NCBI RefSeq assembly: GCF_026427775.1 | Contig: NZ_CP044532.1 | Coordinates: forward strand, 1,426,001 to 1,490,000 | DNA length: 64,000 bases | Origin: Arthrobacter sp. CDRTa11 | GTDB taxonomy: Bacteria; Actinomycetota; Actinomycetes; Actinomycetales; Micrococcaceae | Direction: 5' to 3' | Part shown: positions 24,630 to 34,432 of the stretch, piece by piece | Numbering within the stretch: the stretch's first letter is position 1 | Layout: the number at the start of each line of letters is the position of its first letter | Position numbers and translations under genes: made by a program | Notes under the pieces: generated by a model | What the model was told of the DNA's origin: nothing | Seen by the model: the letters and a program-made list of their open reading frames with translations, nothing else | Database searches by the model: none

Positions 24630-25784
24630 GTGACTGAGCCTATTGTTGACACTGCCCCTGCCCTTGATTTTGACCTGAAGAGCCTTCCGAAGGTTTCCCT
24701 TCATGACCATCTGGACGGGGGACTCCGTCCGGCCACCATCATTGAGCTGGCTGAGTCCGTTGGCCACACCCTTCCCTCCACCGATCCTGTGGCCCTGGGG
24801 GAGTGGTTCCGTGAGTCCGCCGACTCCGGTTCACTGGTCCGCTACCTGGAAACGTTTGACCACACCGTCGCCGTGATGCAGACGAAGGAAGGCCTGTTCC
24901 GCGTAGCGAAGGAATTTGTGGAGGACCTCGCCGATGACGGCGTGGTCTACGGTGAAGTGCGCTGGGCACCCGAGCAGCACCTTCAGAACGGCCTCTCGCT
25001 CGATGAAGCAGTGGAGGCCGTCCAGGAGGGCCTGGAAGCGGGCGTGGACGCCGTGGCCGAAAGTGGTCGGGAAATCCAGGTGGGCCAGCTGATCACGGCC
25101 ATGCGGCACGCGGACCGCGGGCAGGAGATCGCTGAACTTGCCGTCCGGCACCGCAACAGGGGTGCCGTGGGCTTCGACATTGCCGGCGCGGAGGACGGCT
25201 TCCTGCCGGCCCGTTTCAAGGATGCGTTCACCTTCCTGGCTCAGAACAACTTCCCGGCCACCGTCCATGCCGGCGAGGCTGCGGGCCTGGAGAGCATCCA
25301 GTCAGCCCTGGTGGACGGGCGCGCCCTCCGCCTTGGCCATGGGGTCCGAATCGCCGAAGACATCATGGTGGAATTCGAGGATGACGATGACGCATCCGGT
25401 AGCGAGGATGCGGAGGACAGCATCGGCCTGGTCACCCTGGGTGACCTCTCAAGCTGGATCCGGGACCGCGGCATCGCCCTGGAGATCTGCCCCTCCTCAA
25501 ACCTTCAGACAGGTGCCATCGCCGGCTTTGGTGAAGGCATCGAAAGCCACCCGCTGGACATGCTCTACCAGCTGGGCTTCAACGTCACCATCAACACGGA
25601 CAACCGGCTGATGAGCGGCGTGACCCTGACCGATGAGTTTGAACTGCTCGTGGAGACGTTCGACTACGATCTCGATGACCTGCTCGAGCTGACGCTCAAT
25701 GCCGCTGAAGCATCCTTCCTGCCCCTTGAAGAGAAGGAAGCCCTGGTGGAGTACATCAACGACGCCTACGCCAACCTTGGCTAG
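24630..25784 (+). CDS. add: Adenosine deaminase
   Basis: The 384-residue zinc enzyme converts adenosine to inosine. Metal and catalytic motifs are SLHDHLDGG (His25, His27), TVHAGE, LGHGVR and ICPSSN. The last canonical motif NTDDP reads NTDNRLMSG, a form I recall as usual in actinobacteria. A highly acidic insertion (FEDDDDASGSEDAED) lies between LGHGVRIAEDI and LVTLG. GTG 24630 has a TAAGGT box 6 bases upstream and no ribosome site, so a leaderless message is likely. It extends the nucleoside-salvage theme. Confidence 0.93.
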   Translation: MTEPIVDTAPALDFDLKSLPKVSLHDHLDGGLRPATIIELAESVGHTLPSTDPVALGEWFRESADSGSLVRYLETFDHTVAVMQTKEGLFRVAKEFVEDLADDGVVYGEVRWAPEQHLQNGLSLDEAVEAVQEGLEAGVDAVAESGREIQVGQLITAMRHADRGQEIAELAVRHRNRGAVGFDIAGAEDGFLPARFKDAFTFLAQNNFPATVHAGEAAGLESIQSALVDGRALRLGHGVRIAEDIMVEFEDDDDASGSEDAEDSIGLVTLGDLSSWIRDRGIALEICPSSNLQTGAIAGFGEGIESHPLDMLYQLGFNVTINTDNRLMSGVTLTDEFELLVETFDYDLDDLLELTLNAAEASFLPLEEKEALVEYINDAYANLG

Positions 25785-26463
25785 CGGATCCTCCACCTCC
25801 GCCGGGCATTCACCGACGGCGGAACTCATCGCTATCATCGCTGCGCTCCGCGAGCACTGCCCGTGGATGGGAGCGCTTACCCACGCCTCACTGGTGGAAT
25901 ACCTCCTCGAGGAAGCCTTCGAGGTCGCGGAAACCATCGAGACCGGAGCGGATGAAGCGGAGCTCCAGGGCGAGCTGGGAGACGTACTCCTCCAGGTGGT
26001 GTTGCACTCCCGGCTCGCCGAGGAACGTGGAACCTTCACTTTCGACGACGTCGCCCGCGGTCTGAGTGCCAAGATGATCAGGCGGAATCCCCACGTCTTC
26101 CGTCCGGACGGGTCACTGCAGGACAGCTTTCCCGCCACGGTGGAGGAGATCGTGCAGAAGTGGGATGCCGTGAAGATGGCAGAACGCCCGGAACGAAAGG
26201 GTCCTTTTGAAGGTATCCCGCAGGCGCTGCCCGCGCTGGCCCGGGCGCAGAAGTCCCTGGACCGGGCCGAGCGCGGCGGATTCGGCCTGCATCTTCCCCA
26301 GGCTGCGGTTCCTGGCCCCGGCACTGAAGACCCCGAAACTGAAGAGGAACTGGGCGACGTGCTGTTCGCGATCGTCCGCTCCGCCCGCGCCCGGGGATTT
26401 GATGCCGAGCGCGCCCTGCGCGGTGCCGTCGGCCGCTACCAGGAGGGTTTCCGTGAACAATGA
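25777..26463 (+). CDS. MazG-family nucleoside triphosphate pyrophosphohydrolase
   Basis: The 228-residue protein has the MazG pattern: CPWMGALTHASLVEYLLEEAFEVAETIE near the start read in segments, GELGDVLLQVVLHSRLAEE, FRRNPHVF-like RRNPHVFRP, and EEELGDVLFAIV. It hydrolyses abnormal or excess NTPs to NMP and PPi. The usual CPWD is CPWM here. The start is uncertain: TTG 25777 overlaps the add stop and is preferred, and an upstream ATG at 25699 would overlap add by 86 bases. The second MazG half is shortened and carries a Pro-rich stretch. Confidence 0.82.
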   Translation: MASGSSTSAGHSPTAELIAIIAALREHCPWMGALTHASLVEYLLEEAFEVAETIETGADEAELQGELGDVLLQVVLHSRLAEERGTFTFDDVARGLSAKMIRRNPHVFRPDGSLQDSFPATVEEIVQKWDAVKMAERPERKGPFEGIPQALPALARAQKSLDRAERGGFGLHLPQAAVPGPGTEDPETEEELGDVLFAIVRSARARGFDAERALRGAVGRYQEGFREQ

Positions 26464-26491
26464 CGTCCGGGTGATGGATAGGTTTCCGTAA

Positions 26492-27874
<1,383 letters not shown>

Positions 27875-27892
27875 TAGCCGCAATCTCATCTG

Positions 27893-27935
27893 ACCGGTGG
27901 CTATGGTTGAAAGACCATAGCCACCGGTTTTTGTT
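27893..27935 (+). terminator. Rho-independent terminator of eno
   Basis: A perfect 15-bp stem (27893-27907 with 27914-27928), 6-nt loop and TTTTTGTTT tail. A 16-bp tandem duplication, GGTTTTTGTTTCAGCC, runs from the stem end (27926-27941 and 27943-27958). Confidence 0.9.
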
Positions 27936-28002
27936 TCAGCCTGGTTTTTGTTTCAGCCCACACAGTTGCGGCCACAGGCAGGCCGTACGTTTCAGGAGTG
28001 TC

Positions 28003-28701
28003 ATGGCTACCCGCCGTCCAAAAGTTCCCAAGGCCTCCGGGCCAGCGAAGGAAACAGCCGACACCGCCGACATCATCCGGGGCCAATTTGGCGGTTCCAC
28101 GGCGCATGCCGGCAGTGCCCGGGCTTCACACGACAGAACGTCACAGGACAGAGCCGCGCGTGCCGGAGCATCCTCGCTAAAGGGCGCCGCGCAGGGCCAG
28201 CCCGGCGGCTCCTCCCCAGGCAGCCCCTCAAAGGATCAGGGCAAAGCCCCCGCTGCCCGCGCAGGATCAGGCAGCCAGGCCAAGGGCAACGAGCCTGAGG
28301 ATGAGGCGCAGCCGGTTCCTGCCAAGGCATTTTCCGGGCGCATGCTTGCACTCGCCGTGGTGATGATCGCCATCACCATCATGCTGGCACCCACCGTCAA
28401 GATTTTCTTTGATAAGCGGGCTGAAATCGCTGCGCTCAACGCCGACATCGCCGCAAGCCAGGCCGAGCAGGCCAGCCTGCGCCAGCAGGTATCGCGCTGG
28501 CAGGACCCCAACTATGTGAAACAGCAGGCCCGCGACCGCATTAACATGGTAATGCCGGGTGAAACCAGCTACTGGGTGTTCGGCAGCGACCTGCCGGCCG
28601 GATCAGGCAGTGGCCAGACCGGTGCAGCATCACAAGACCCCGCCGATCTGCCGTGGGTGGATTCCCTGTGGGAGTCCATCAGGCGTGCGGCCACAGACTG
28701 A
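28003..28701 (+). CDS. Septum formation initiator (FtsB/DivIC-like) protein
   Basis: The 232-residue bitopic membrane protein has a disordered Ala/Ser/Gly-rich cytoplasmic region (1-110), one membrane helix (114-136), and an extracytoplasmic coiled coil (137-168) ending in RWQDPNYVKQQARDRINMVMPGE in segments, the FtsB/DivIC hallmark. It would join the FtsQ-FtsL complex at the division septum. AGGAG lies 5 bases before ATG 28003. The eno-ftsB/divIC-DUF501-ppx order is conserved in actinobacteria. The N-terminal extension is longer than in most relatives. Confidence 0.87.
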   Translation: MATRRPKVPKASGPAKETADTADIIRGQFGGSTAHAGSARASHDRTSQDRAARAGASSLKGAAQGQPGGSSPGSPSKDQGKAPAARAGSGSQAKGNEPEDEAQPVPAKAFSGRMLALAVVMIAITIMLAPTVKIFFDKRAEIAALNADIAASQAEQASLRQQVSRWQDPNYVKQQARDRINMVMPGETSYWVFGSDLPAGSGSGQTGAASQDPADLPWVDSLWESIRRAATD

Positions 28702-28729
28702 ACCGCTAGAGGAAGGATGGCCCGCGCCA

Positions 28730-29422
28730 GTGGGAGAAAACACAACAGCGCCGGAGGACTCACGTCAGCCATCGGCACATGATCTTGAAGTACTGAGCCG
28801 GCAGCTGGGGCGGCCCGTCCGCGACGTGGTGGAAATCCCGGCCCGCTGCGTTTGCGGCAATCCGCTGGTGGCTGCCACGGCGCCCCGCCTCAGCAACGGC
28901 ACCCCTTTTCCCACCACCTTCTATCTGACGCATCCGGTGATCACGTCAGCAGTTTCGCGGCTCGAGGCCGCTGGTCTCATGAACACCATGAATGAACGCC
29001 TCGCTGCCGACGAGCCCCTGGCCGCAGCCTACCGCTCAGCGCACGACGCCTACCTGGCCGCACGTGAGGCGATTGGCGGGCGTTCGGGCATCGGCGCGGT
29101 CCCCGAAATCGACGGGATCTCCGCAGGCGGCATGCCCACCCGGGTCAAGTGCCTCCACGTCCTGGTGGGGCACTCCCTCGCCGCCGGACCGGGAGTCAAT
29201 CCCCTGGGGGACGAAGCCATCGCAGGCATTAGCGAATGGTGGACGACCGACCGCTGCTACTGCGACGGCGCCTGGGACACAGCGGGGGAGGCACCCTCGA
29301 GGGACCTGAGCCGTCATGGGCCTCAGGGCCTGCCGGAGATTGTGGGCCGGCCGGCTCCTGTCCGCAGGACCGCTGCGGGCGCGACAGCGGATGGCCAGGG
29401 GCATGCCGGGGCCGCCGAATGA
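28730..29422 (+). CDS. DUF501 domain protein
   Basis: The 230-residue protein matches the DUF501 family found beside eno, ftsB/divIC and ppx in actinobacteria. Conserved features are ARCVCGNPLV, PFPTTFYLTHP, and KCLHVLVGHSLAAGPGVNPLGDEA. Two Cys pairs (CVC, CYC) suggest a metal site, but function is unknown. GTG 28730 is preferred; GTG 28685, overlapping the previous gene, is an alternative. The C-terminal 45 residues are low-complexity. The stop overlaps the next start by 4 bases. Confidence 0.8.
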   Translation: MGENTTAPEDSRQPSAHDLEVLSRQLGRPVRDVVEIPARCVCGNPLVAATAPRLSNGTPFPTTFYLTHPVITSAVSRLEAAGLMNTMNERLAADEPLAAAYRSAHDAYLAAREAIGGRSGIGAVPEIDGISAGGMPTRVKCLHVLVGHSLAAGPGVNPLGDEAIAGISEWWTTDRCYCDGAWDTAGEAPSRDLSRHGPQGLPEIVGRPAPVRRTAAGATADGQGHAGAAE

Positions 29423-30366
29423 GCAGGGTCGCCGCCATTGACTGCGGTACCAATTCCATCCGTCTGCTCATTGCCGACATTGACCGCAGCAACGGGTCCG
29501 CCAAACTCACGGACGTAGTCCGTGAAATGCGGGTCGTGCGGCTCGGCCAGGGCGTGGACGCCACCGGCGAGCTCGCCCCGGAGGCGCTGGAACGTACCTT
29601 CGCAGCCACAGCCGATTACGCCAGGATGATCCGCGAACACGGTGCCGGACGGGTGCGCTTTGTGGCCACATCGGCCAGCAGGGACGCACGGAACCGCCAG
29701 GTATTCGTGGACGGGATCCGCGGCTTGATCGGGGTTGAGCCCGAAGTGATCTCCGGCGGAGAAGAAGCGGAGCTGTCCTTTGCCGGGGCAGCCAGCGTCC
29801 TGCCGGTCCTTGACGGCCAGCAGGTGCTGGTGGTCGACCTTGGCGGCGGAAGCACGGAATTTGTCCTCGGAACCTCGGACGGAGTCACGGCAGCCAAATC
29901 CGTGGACATCGGCTGCGTCCGTTTGACGGAGCGGCACCTCCGCGATGACCCGCCGACGCCGGAACAGATTGCCGCTGCCGAGGCTGATGTGGACGCTGCC
30001 ATTTCATTGGCGGGACTGGACGTTCCGCTCGAACGCGCCACCGCCGTCGTGGGGGTGGCCGGATCGATCACCACCATCACAGCCCATGCGCTGCGACTTC
30101 CGGAGTATTCCCCTGAAGCGATCCACGGCACTGAACTACCTCTGGAAATGGTCCGGGGCGCAGCAAAAGACCTGTTGGAAATGTCCAGGACCGAACGCGC
30201 CCAGCTGCCGTACATGCACCCCGGCAGGGTGGATGTGATTGGGGCCGGCGGGCTGGTGTGGGCGCGTATCCTGGAACGCCTTAACGAGCTCAGTGCAGGC
30301 CGGATCGTCACGGCCACCGCCAGCGAACACGACATTCTCGACGGCATTGCCCTGAGCATCAGCTAA
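29419..30366 (+). CDS. ppx: Exopolyphosphatase / guanosine pentaphosphate phosphatase (Ppx/GppA)
   Basis: The 315-residue protein is a single ASKHA-fold Ppx/GppA module. Phosphate-binding loops are visible as AIDCGTNSIRLL at the start and VVDLGGGSTEFVLG near 135. In actinobacteria the short form degrades polyphosphate and may hydrolyse pppGpp; which is preferred cannot be read from the sequence. ATG 29419 is fixed by the 4-base overlap with DUF501. The protease gene starts 6 bases downstream, so the four genes from 28003 may form one transcript. Confidence 0.88.
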   Translation: MSRVAAIDCGTNSIRLLIADIDRSNGSAKLTDVVREMRVVRLGQGVDATGELAPEALERTFAATADYARMIREHGAGRVRFVATSASRDARNRQVFVDGIRGLIGVEPEVISGGEEAELSFAGAASVLPVLDGQQVLVVDLGGGSTEFVLGTSDGVTAAKSVDIGCVRLTERHLRDDPPTPEQIAAAEADVDAAISLAGLDVPLERATAVVGVAGSITTITAHALRLPEYSPEAIHGTELPLEMVRGAAKDLLEMSRTERAQLPYMHPGRVDVIGAGGLVWARILERLNELSAGRIVTATASEHDILDGIALSIS

Positions 30367-30372
30367 CCGACC

Positions 30373-31764
30373 ATGGGACCCGACATGACCAGAGCAACAG
30401 CCCGGCTCCGCCGGACCGCCACGGCTCTTCTCGCAATGATGCTTGCCGGCGGCAGCCTGGCTGCCGGTCTTGCCGGAGCGCCTGCAGCCCACGCCGACTC
30501 ATGGCGCGACAAACAGTACTGGCTGGCCGAGTCCGGCATCACGAAGGCCTGGGAGGTCTCCAAAGGTGCCGGCGTCAAGGTCGCTGTGATCGACAGCGGG
30601 GTAGACGCCCAGCATCCGGACCTCAAGGGCGCTGTGGCGGGCGGCCGCGACGTTTCAGGTGCCGGAAGCCCTGACGGACAGAAGAGCATCGGCGGCAAGC
30701 CCGAACACGGCACCCTCGTGGCTACCATGCTGGCAGGCCGCGGACACCAGCCGGCGACTTCCACGGCCTCACCCAGCCCGGGCACCTCCAGCACGGGCCC
30801 GGATGGCATCGTGGGCGTGGCACCGGAAGCACAGATCCTGTCCGTCTCCACCTGGCTGGGTTCGCCCAACCCGGCAGGAAAAAGCGACCAGGACCAGATT
30901 CCTGAGGCTGTCCGCTGGGCAGTGGACAATGGCGCCAAAGTCATCAATATTTCACTGGGCAGCACCACGCCCCAGTGGCCGCAAAGCTGGGATGCGGCCT
31001 TCCTCTATGCCGAGCAGAAGGACGTGGTGATCGTTGCCGCCGCCGGAAACCGGGTGGGCGGCAACATCCAGGTGGGCGCACCCGCCACCATCCCGGGCGT
31101 GTTGACAGTGGCGGGTTTGGACCGGAAGGGAGTGGCGAGCATTGATTCGTCCTCCCAGGGGATCAGTATCGGGGTGGCCGCTCCGGCGGAAAACCTGCTC
31201 GGGGGACTGCCGGGCGGAGGCTACGCCGAGTGGGCCGGAACATCCGGAGCGGCTCCCATCGTTGCCGGCGTTGCGGCCCTCATCCGTTCCAAATGGCCGG
31301 AGATGAGCGCCCGGCAGGTCATCAACAGGATCGTCAGTACCGCGAAGGACGCCGGTGCACCGGGGAAGGACCCGCTCTACGGCTTTGGTGTGCTGAACGC
31401 CGAAGCGGCATTGAAGGACCCTGTGCCCGAGGCTGCGGCCAATCCGCTGGGCTCCATCTCGGACTGGATCCGTGTACACCGCCGGGGTGGAAACCTTGCC
31501 TCGCCCGCACCTGCTCCCACCTCCGGTGTGGCCAGCGCCGTCCCCACCCTTCCCGAAGCGACAGTGCCCGCGGTGGAGGCTCCTTCGCAGCGTGACTCCG
31601 CCCTTGGCGCCGCCGTCGTCATCGGCTTTGCCATCCTGTTCATAGCGATCATCGCGGCAGCAGTGTTCCAGCTGCGCCGCGCTGCCCGAAACCCTCGGCT
31701 GGCCCGGGAAGAGCCGGATACAGGGGTCTTGGATTCCGTTGATTCAGGCGGAAAAGCTAGTTAG
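30373..31764 (+). CDS. Mycosin-like subtilase (S8) with C-terminal membrane anchor
   Basis: The 463-residue protein has a signal peptide (about 1-41, AHA-D), a complete S8 catalytic triad (Asp74 in VIDSGVD, His112 in EHGTLVA, Ser291 in GTSGAAPIVAG) and the oxyanion Asn226. A Pro/Ala-rich linker leads to a membrane helix near 418-440 and a basic cytoplasmic tail. This architecture is that of mycosins, the proteases of type VII secretion. No ESX genes are in the window, so it is an orphan whose substrate is unknown. A Thr/Ser/Pro insert (127-145) interrupts the region after His112. The start may instead be ATG 30385. Confidence 0.87.
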   Translation: MGPDMTRATARLRRTATALLAMMLAGGSLAAGLAGAPAAHADSWRDKQYWLAESGITKAWEVSKGAGVKVAVIDSGVDAQHPDLKGAVAGGRDVSGAGSPDGQKSIGGKPEHGTLVATMLAGRGHQPATSTASPSPGTSSTGPDGIVGVAPEAQILSVSTWLGSPNPAGKSDQDQIPEAVRWAVDNGAKVINISLGSTTPQWPQSWDAAFLYAEQKDVVIVAAAGNRVGGNIQVGAPATIPGVLTVAGLDRKGVASIDSSSQGISIGVAAPAENLLGGLPGGGYAEWAGTSGAAPIVAGVAALIRSKWPEMSARQVINRIVSTAKDAGAPGKDPLYGFGVLNAEAALKDPVPEAAANPLGSISDWIRVHRRGGNLASPAPAPTSGVASAVPTLPEATVPAVEAPSQRDSALGAAVVIGFAILFIAIIAAAVFQLRRAARNPRLAREEPDTGVLDSVDSGGKAS

Positions 31765-31779
31765 TGAAGATTTTCACAA
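31762..31779 (+). promoter_or_regulatory. Rex-like operator upstream of ndh
   Basis: TAGTGAA-GATT-TTCACAA matches the Rex consensus TTGTGAA-N4-TTCACAA at 13 of 14 defined positions. It covers the expected -35 region of the TACTCT box at 31787-31792. Rex senses the NADH/NAD+ ratio and controls ndh in Streptomyces. Confidence 0.7.
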
Positions 31780-31786
31780 AGTGCTG

Positions 31787-31792
31787 TACTCT
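31787..31792 (+). promoter_or_regulatory. Putative leaderless -10 box of ndh
   Basis: TACTCT lies 6 bases before the ATG with no ribosome site between. The Rex-like palindrome starts 25 bases upstream. Confidence 0.5.
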
Positions 31793-31798
31793 TAAATC

Positions 31799-33289
31799 AT
31801 GGCAACCACCCCAGAGCTCCAGGACCGTCCCCGGGTACTCGTCGTCGGCGGCGGATACGTCGGCCTGTACGTAGCACTCAAACTGCAGAAGAAGATCGCG
31901 AATGCCGGTGGCATCGTCACCCTCGTGGATCCACTGCCCTACATGACTTACCAGCCGTTCCTGCCCGAAGTTGCCGGTGGCAACATCGAGGCCCGCCACG
32001 CAGTGGTCTCCCACCGCCAGCACCTCAAGCAGACCGAACTGATCCAGGGGCGTGTGACGTCGATTGACCACGCCAACCGCACGGCCGTAGTGGCTCCCGC
32101 GGACGGCGGCGACACGTTCGAGATTCCCTACTTCGACGTCGTCCTGGCCGCAGGCGCCATCACCCGCACGTTCCCGATCAAGGGCCTCGCGGACAAGGGC
32201 ATCGGCTTGAAGACCATTGAGGAAGCCGTTGCGCTGCGCAACAAGGTCCTGGAGCGCATTGAGGTTGCCTCCACCATGACCGATCCCGCAGCCCGGGCCA
32301 AGGCACTCACCTTCGTGGTAGTCGGCGGCGGCTTCGCCGGCATTGAATGCATCACCGAGATGGAGGACCTGGCCCGTGCCGCGGTCCGCAACAACCCGCG
32401 GATCAAGCAGGAGGAAGTTCGCTTCGTCCTGGTTGAGGCAATGGGTCGCATCATGCCCGAGGTCACGGCCAAGCAGGCCGAATGGGTGGTGGAGCACCTG
32501 CGCAGCCGTGGCATCGAGGTCCTGCTGAACACCTCCCTGGACAACGCCGAAGGCTCCATCAAGCTCATCAACCTCCCGGACAAGACGCCGGCGCAGGACT
32601 TTGAAGCAGATACCCTGGTGTGGACTGCCGGCGTGCAGGCGAACCCGATGGTCCGCTCCACCGACTTCCCGCTCGAGCCGCGCGGCCGCGTCCGCACCCT
32701 TCCTGACATGCGCATCGGAGGGGACGAGGGAATCGTTGAGAACGCCTGGGCTGCCGGCGACATCGCAGCCGTGCCGGACCTCACAGGCAGTGGCCTGCCG
32801 GACGGTACCTGCGTACCGAACGCCCAGCACGCCCTGCGCCAGGCCAAGCGCCTCGCGAAGAACCTGTGGGCTTCCCGCTGGGACAAGCCGCTGAAGGACT
32901 ACAAGCACAAGAACCTCGGTGCCGTTGCCGGCTTCGGCGAATGGAAGGGCGTCGCCAACATCAACCTGGTCGGCAGCATCGGCCTCAAGGGCCCGCTGGC
33001 CTGGCTGGCACACCGCGGCTACCACGGTATGGCCATGCCTACGTTCGAGCGCAAGTTCCGTGTGATCTTCAACTGGATCATCAGCTTCTTCGCAGGCCGC
33101 GACACCACGCAGCTGTTGGACCTCGACAACCCGCGCGGAGCCTTCGTTGCAGCGGCCACCCCTGCTCCCAAGCCTGCGGCGGCACCGCCGGCCGGAAGCC
33201 CGGGCGCCGCTCCCGAGGCCGGCAAGCCCGGATCAACGGCCGCGGCGAGCTTTGATCCCAAGCAGTCAGTCAGCGCGAACGCCAAGTAG
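31799..33289 (+). CDS. ndh: Type II NADH:quinone dehydrogenase
   Basis: The 496-residue monotopic flavoprotein oxidises NADH and reduces menaquinone without pumping protons. Two dinucleotide folds are clear: FAD site VLVVGGGYVGLYVA at 12-26 and NAD site FVVVGGGFAGIE near 175. AAGDIAAVPD and the quinone-site region GTCVPNAQHALRQAK follow. A C-terminal amphipathic segment (FRVIFNWIISFFAGRD) probably binds the membrane, with a Pro/Ala-rich tail. A Rex-like operator and a leaderless -10 box precede the gene, so it may be induced when NADH accumulates. Confidence 0.93.
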   Translation: MATTPELQDRPRVLVVGGGYVGLYVALKLQKKIANAGGIVTLVDPLPYMTYQPFLPEVAGGNIEARHAVVSHRQHLKQTELIQGRVTSIDHANRTAVVAPADGGDTFEIPYFDVVLAAGAITRTFPIKGLADKGIGLKTIEEAVALRNKVLERIEVASTMTDPAARAKALTFVVVGGGFAGIECITEMEDLARAAVRNNPRIKQEEVRFVLVEAMGRIMPEVTAKQAEWVVEHLRSRGIEVLLNTSLDNAEGSIKLINLPDKTPAQDFEADTLVWTAGVQANPMVRSTDFPLEPRGRVRTLPDMRIGGDEGIVENAWAAGDIAAVPDLTGSGLPDGTCVPNAQHALRQAKRLAKNLWASRWDKPLKDYKHKNLGAVAGFGEWKGVANINLVGSIGLKGPLAWLAHRGYHGMAMPTFERKFRVIFNWIISFFAGRDTTQLLDLDNPRGAFVAAATPAPKPAAAPPAGSPGAAPEAGKPGSTAAASFDPKQSVSANAK

Positions 33290-33336
33290 CGCTGCCTGCC
33301 CGGATCACGTCCCGGGATGCAGATGCAGCAACGCCC

Positions 33337-33380
33337 GACGGCGGCTGTCCCTTTCAGGGGGACGGCCGCCGTCGCTGTTT
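33337..33380 (+). terminator. Rho-independent terminator of ndh
   Basis: GACGGCGGCTGTCCC pairs with GGGACGGCCGCCGTC (one G-T position) around a 7-nt loop, followed by GCTGTTTA. Confidence 0.75.
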
Positions 33381-33455
33381 AAGCGCCGTCGTTTATTGAC
33401 CGCTGACGTTGTTTGGGTGCGGGGCGCCATTCGCGTTGTGGACGCCCCGTCCTTC

Positions 33456-33461
33456 TAGACT
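33456..33461 (+). promoter_or_regulatory. Putative leaderless -10 box of the ACT-GNAT gene
   Basis: TAGACT lies exactly 6 bases before the ATG at 33468, with no ribosome site. Confidence 0.5.
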
Positions 33462-33467
33462 GGCACC

Positions 33468-34412
33468 ATGACTGGCGACAAGAACCTCCAGGCCCTGCTG
33501 GCAGCGATCCACCCTGTAGTGCGCGAAGGGGAGTATGTCTATGTCCTCTGGCCCCATGGGAGGCCGCTTGCCGCGGGGATCCAGGCCGCAGTGCGTGAGG
33601 CTGAGGGGCTGACGGTGGTCCTTCCCCGCTCCGAAGCGGACGGCCTGGGCCTGCCCTACGACTTCGTGGCGGCCTGGATCACCCTGCAGATCCATTCTGA
33701 GCTGGAGGCCGTGGGCCTGACAGCCGCGGTGAGCCGGGCCCTGACAGACGCCAAGATCAGCTGCAACGTGCTGGCAGGGTTCCACCACGACCATCTGCTG
33801 GTTCCTGCCGGAGAGGCTGCCCGTGCCCTGGAAGTTTTGGCTGAGTTGGCAGCGGAAAACAGTCACCAGCCCCGTCCCGAACTGGTGCTGCGCAACGAAA
33901 CGGCCGAGGACCGGGAAAAGATCCTTGCCCTGACGGCGGAGGCCTTTGCCATATCGCCGGCAACAGGCCTGCCGGCCAAGGGAGAGCCGATTGAAGTGGA
34001 CGTGCTCCGCCAACTGTTCGAGTGTGAGGAGTACCTGCCCGAGTTCAGCATTGTGGCTGTCCTTGACGGCGAGGTGGTGGGCCACGTCATCAGTACCCGC
34101 GGCTGGGTGGGCGAGCATGAATTGCTGGGACTCGGCCCGATTGGCGTGACCCCCAGGCTCCAACGGCACGGCATCGGAAGCGCGCTGATGAATGAAACCA
34201 TCGCGCGTGCCAACGCTGCGGGGGAGAGCGGCATCGCTTTGCTGGGAAGTACCGAGTACTACCCGCGCTTCGGCTTTGTGCCCGCCACGTCACTGGGTGT
34301 GCTGCCTCCCGAAGAAATTTGGGCCGACAGCTTCCAGCTCCTGCCGCTGGCGTTGTGGCCCGGAGGAGTTCACGGCACCTTCCGCTATGCCGCCCCTTTT
34401 GCGGGGTTGTGA
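33468..34412 (+). CDS. ACT-like domain fused to a GNAT N-acetyltransferase
   Basis: The 314-residue protein has two modules. Residues 1-125 resemble the ACT_7/DUF2241 family of small amino-acid-binding proteins (PVVREGEYVYVLW, ITLQIHSELEAVGLTAAVSRALTDAKISCN, AGFHHDHLLVPA). Residues about 135-300 are a GNAT acetyltransferase with acetyl-CoA motif GVTPRLQRHGIGSALM and a C-terminal EYYPRFGFVPA typical of the YhbS-type group. I infer an acetyltransferase regulated by, or delivered to, an amino acid. TAGACT 6 bases before the ATG predicts a leaderless message. A tRNA gene follows. Confidence 0.8.
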   Translation: MTGDKNLQALLAAIHPVVREGEYVYVLWPHGRPLAAGIQAAVREAEGLTVVLPRSEADGLGLPYDFVAAWITLQIHSELEAVGLTAAVSRALTDAKISCNVLAGFHHDHLLVPAGEAARALEVLAELAAENSHQPRPELVLRNETAEDREKILALTAEAFAISPATGLPAKGEPIEVDVLRQLFECEEYLPEFSIVAVLDGEVVGHVISTRGWVGEHELLGLGPIGVTPRLQRHGIGSALMNETIARANAAGESGIALLGSTEYYPRFGFVPATSLGVLPPEEIWADSFQLLPLALWPGGVHGTFRYAAPFAGL

Positions 34413-34432
34413 CGGGATATCATTGACCGGGC

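Noticed and set aside
28717..28782. ATG 28717 with an excellent ribosome site (AGAGGAAGG) as the DUF501 start
   Set aside because: This ATG is in another frame that stops after about 22 codons. The DUF501 frame has GTG 28730.
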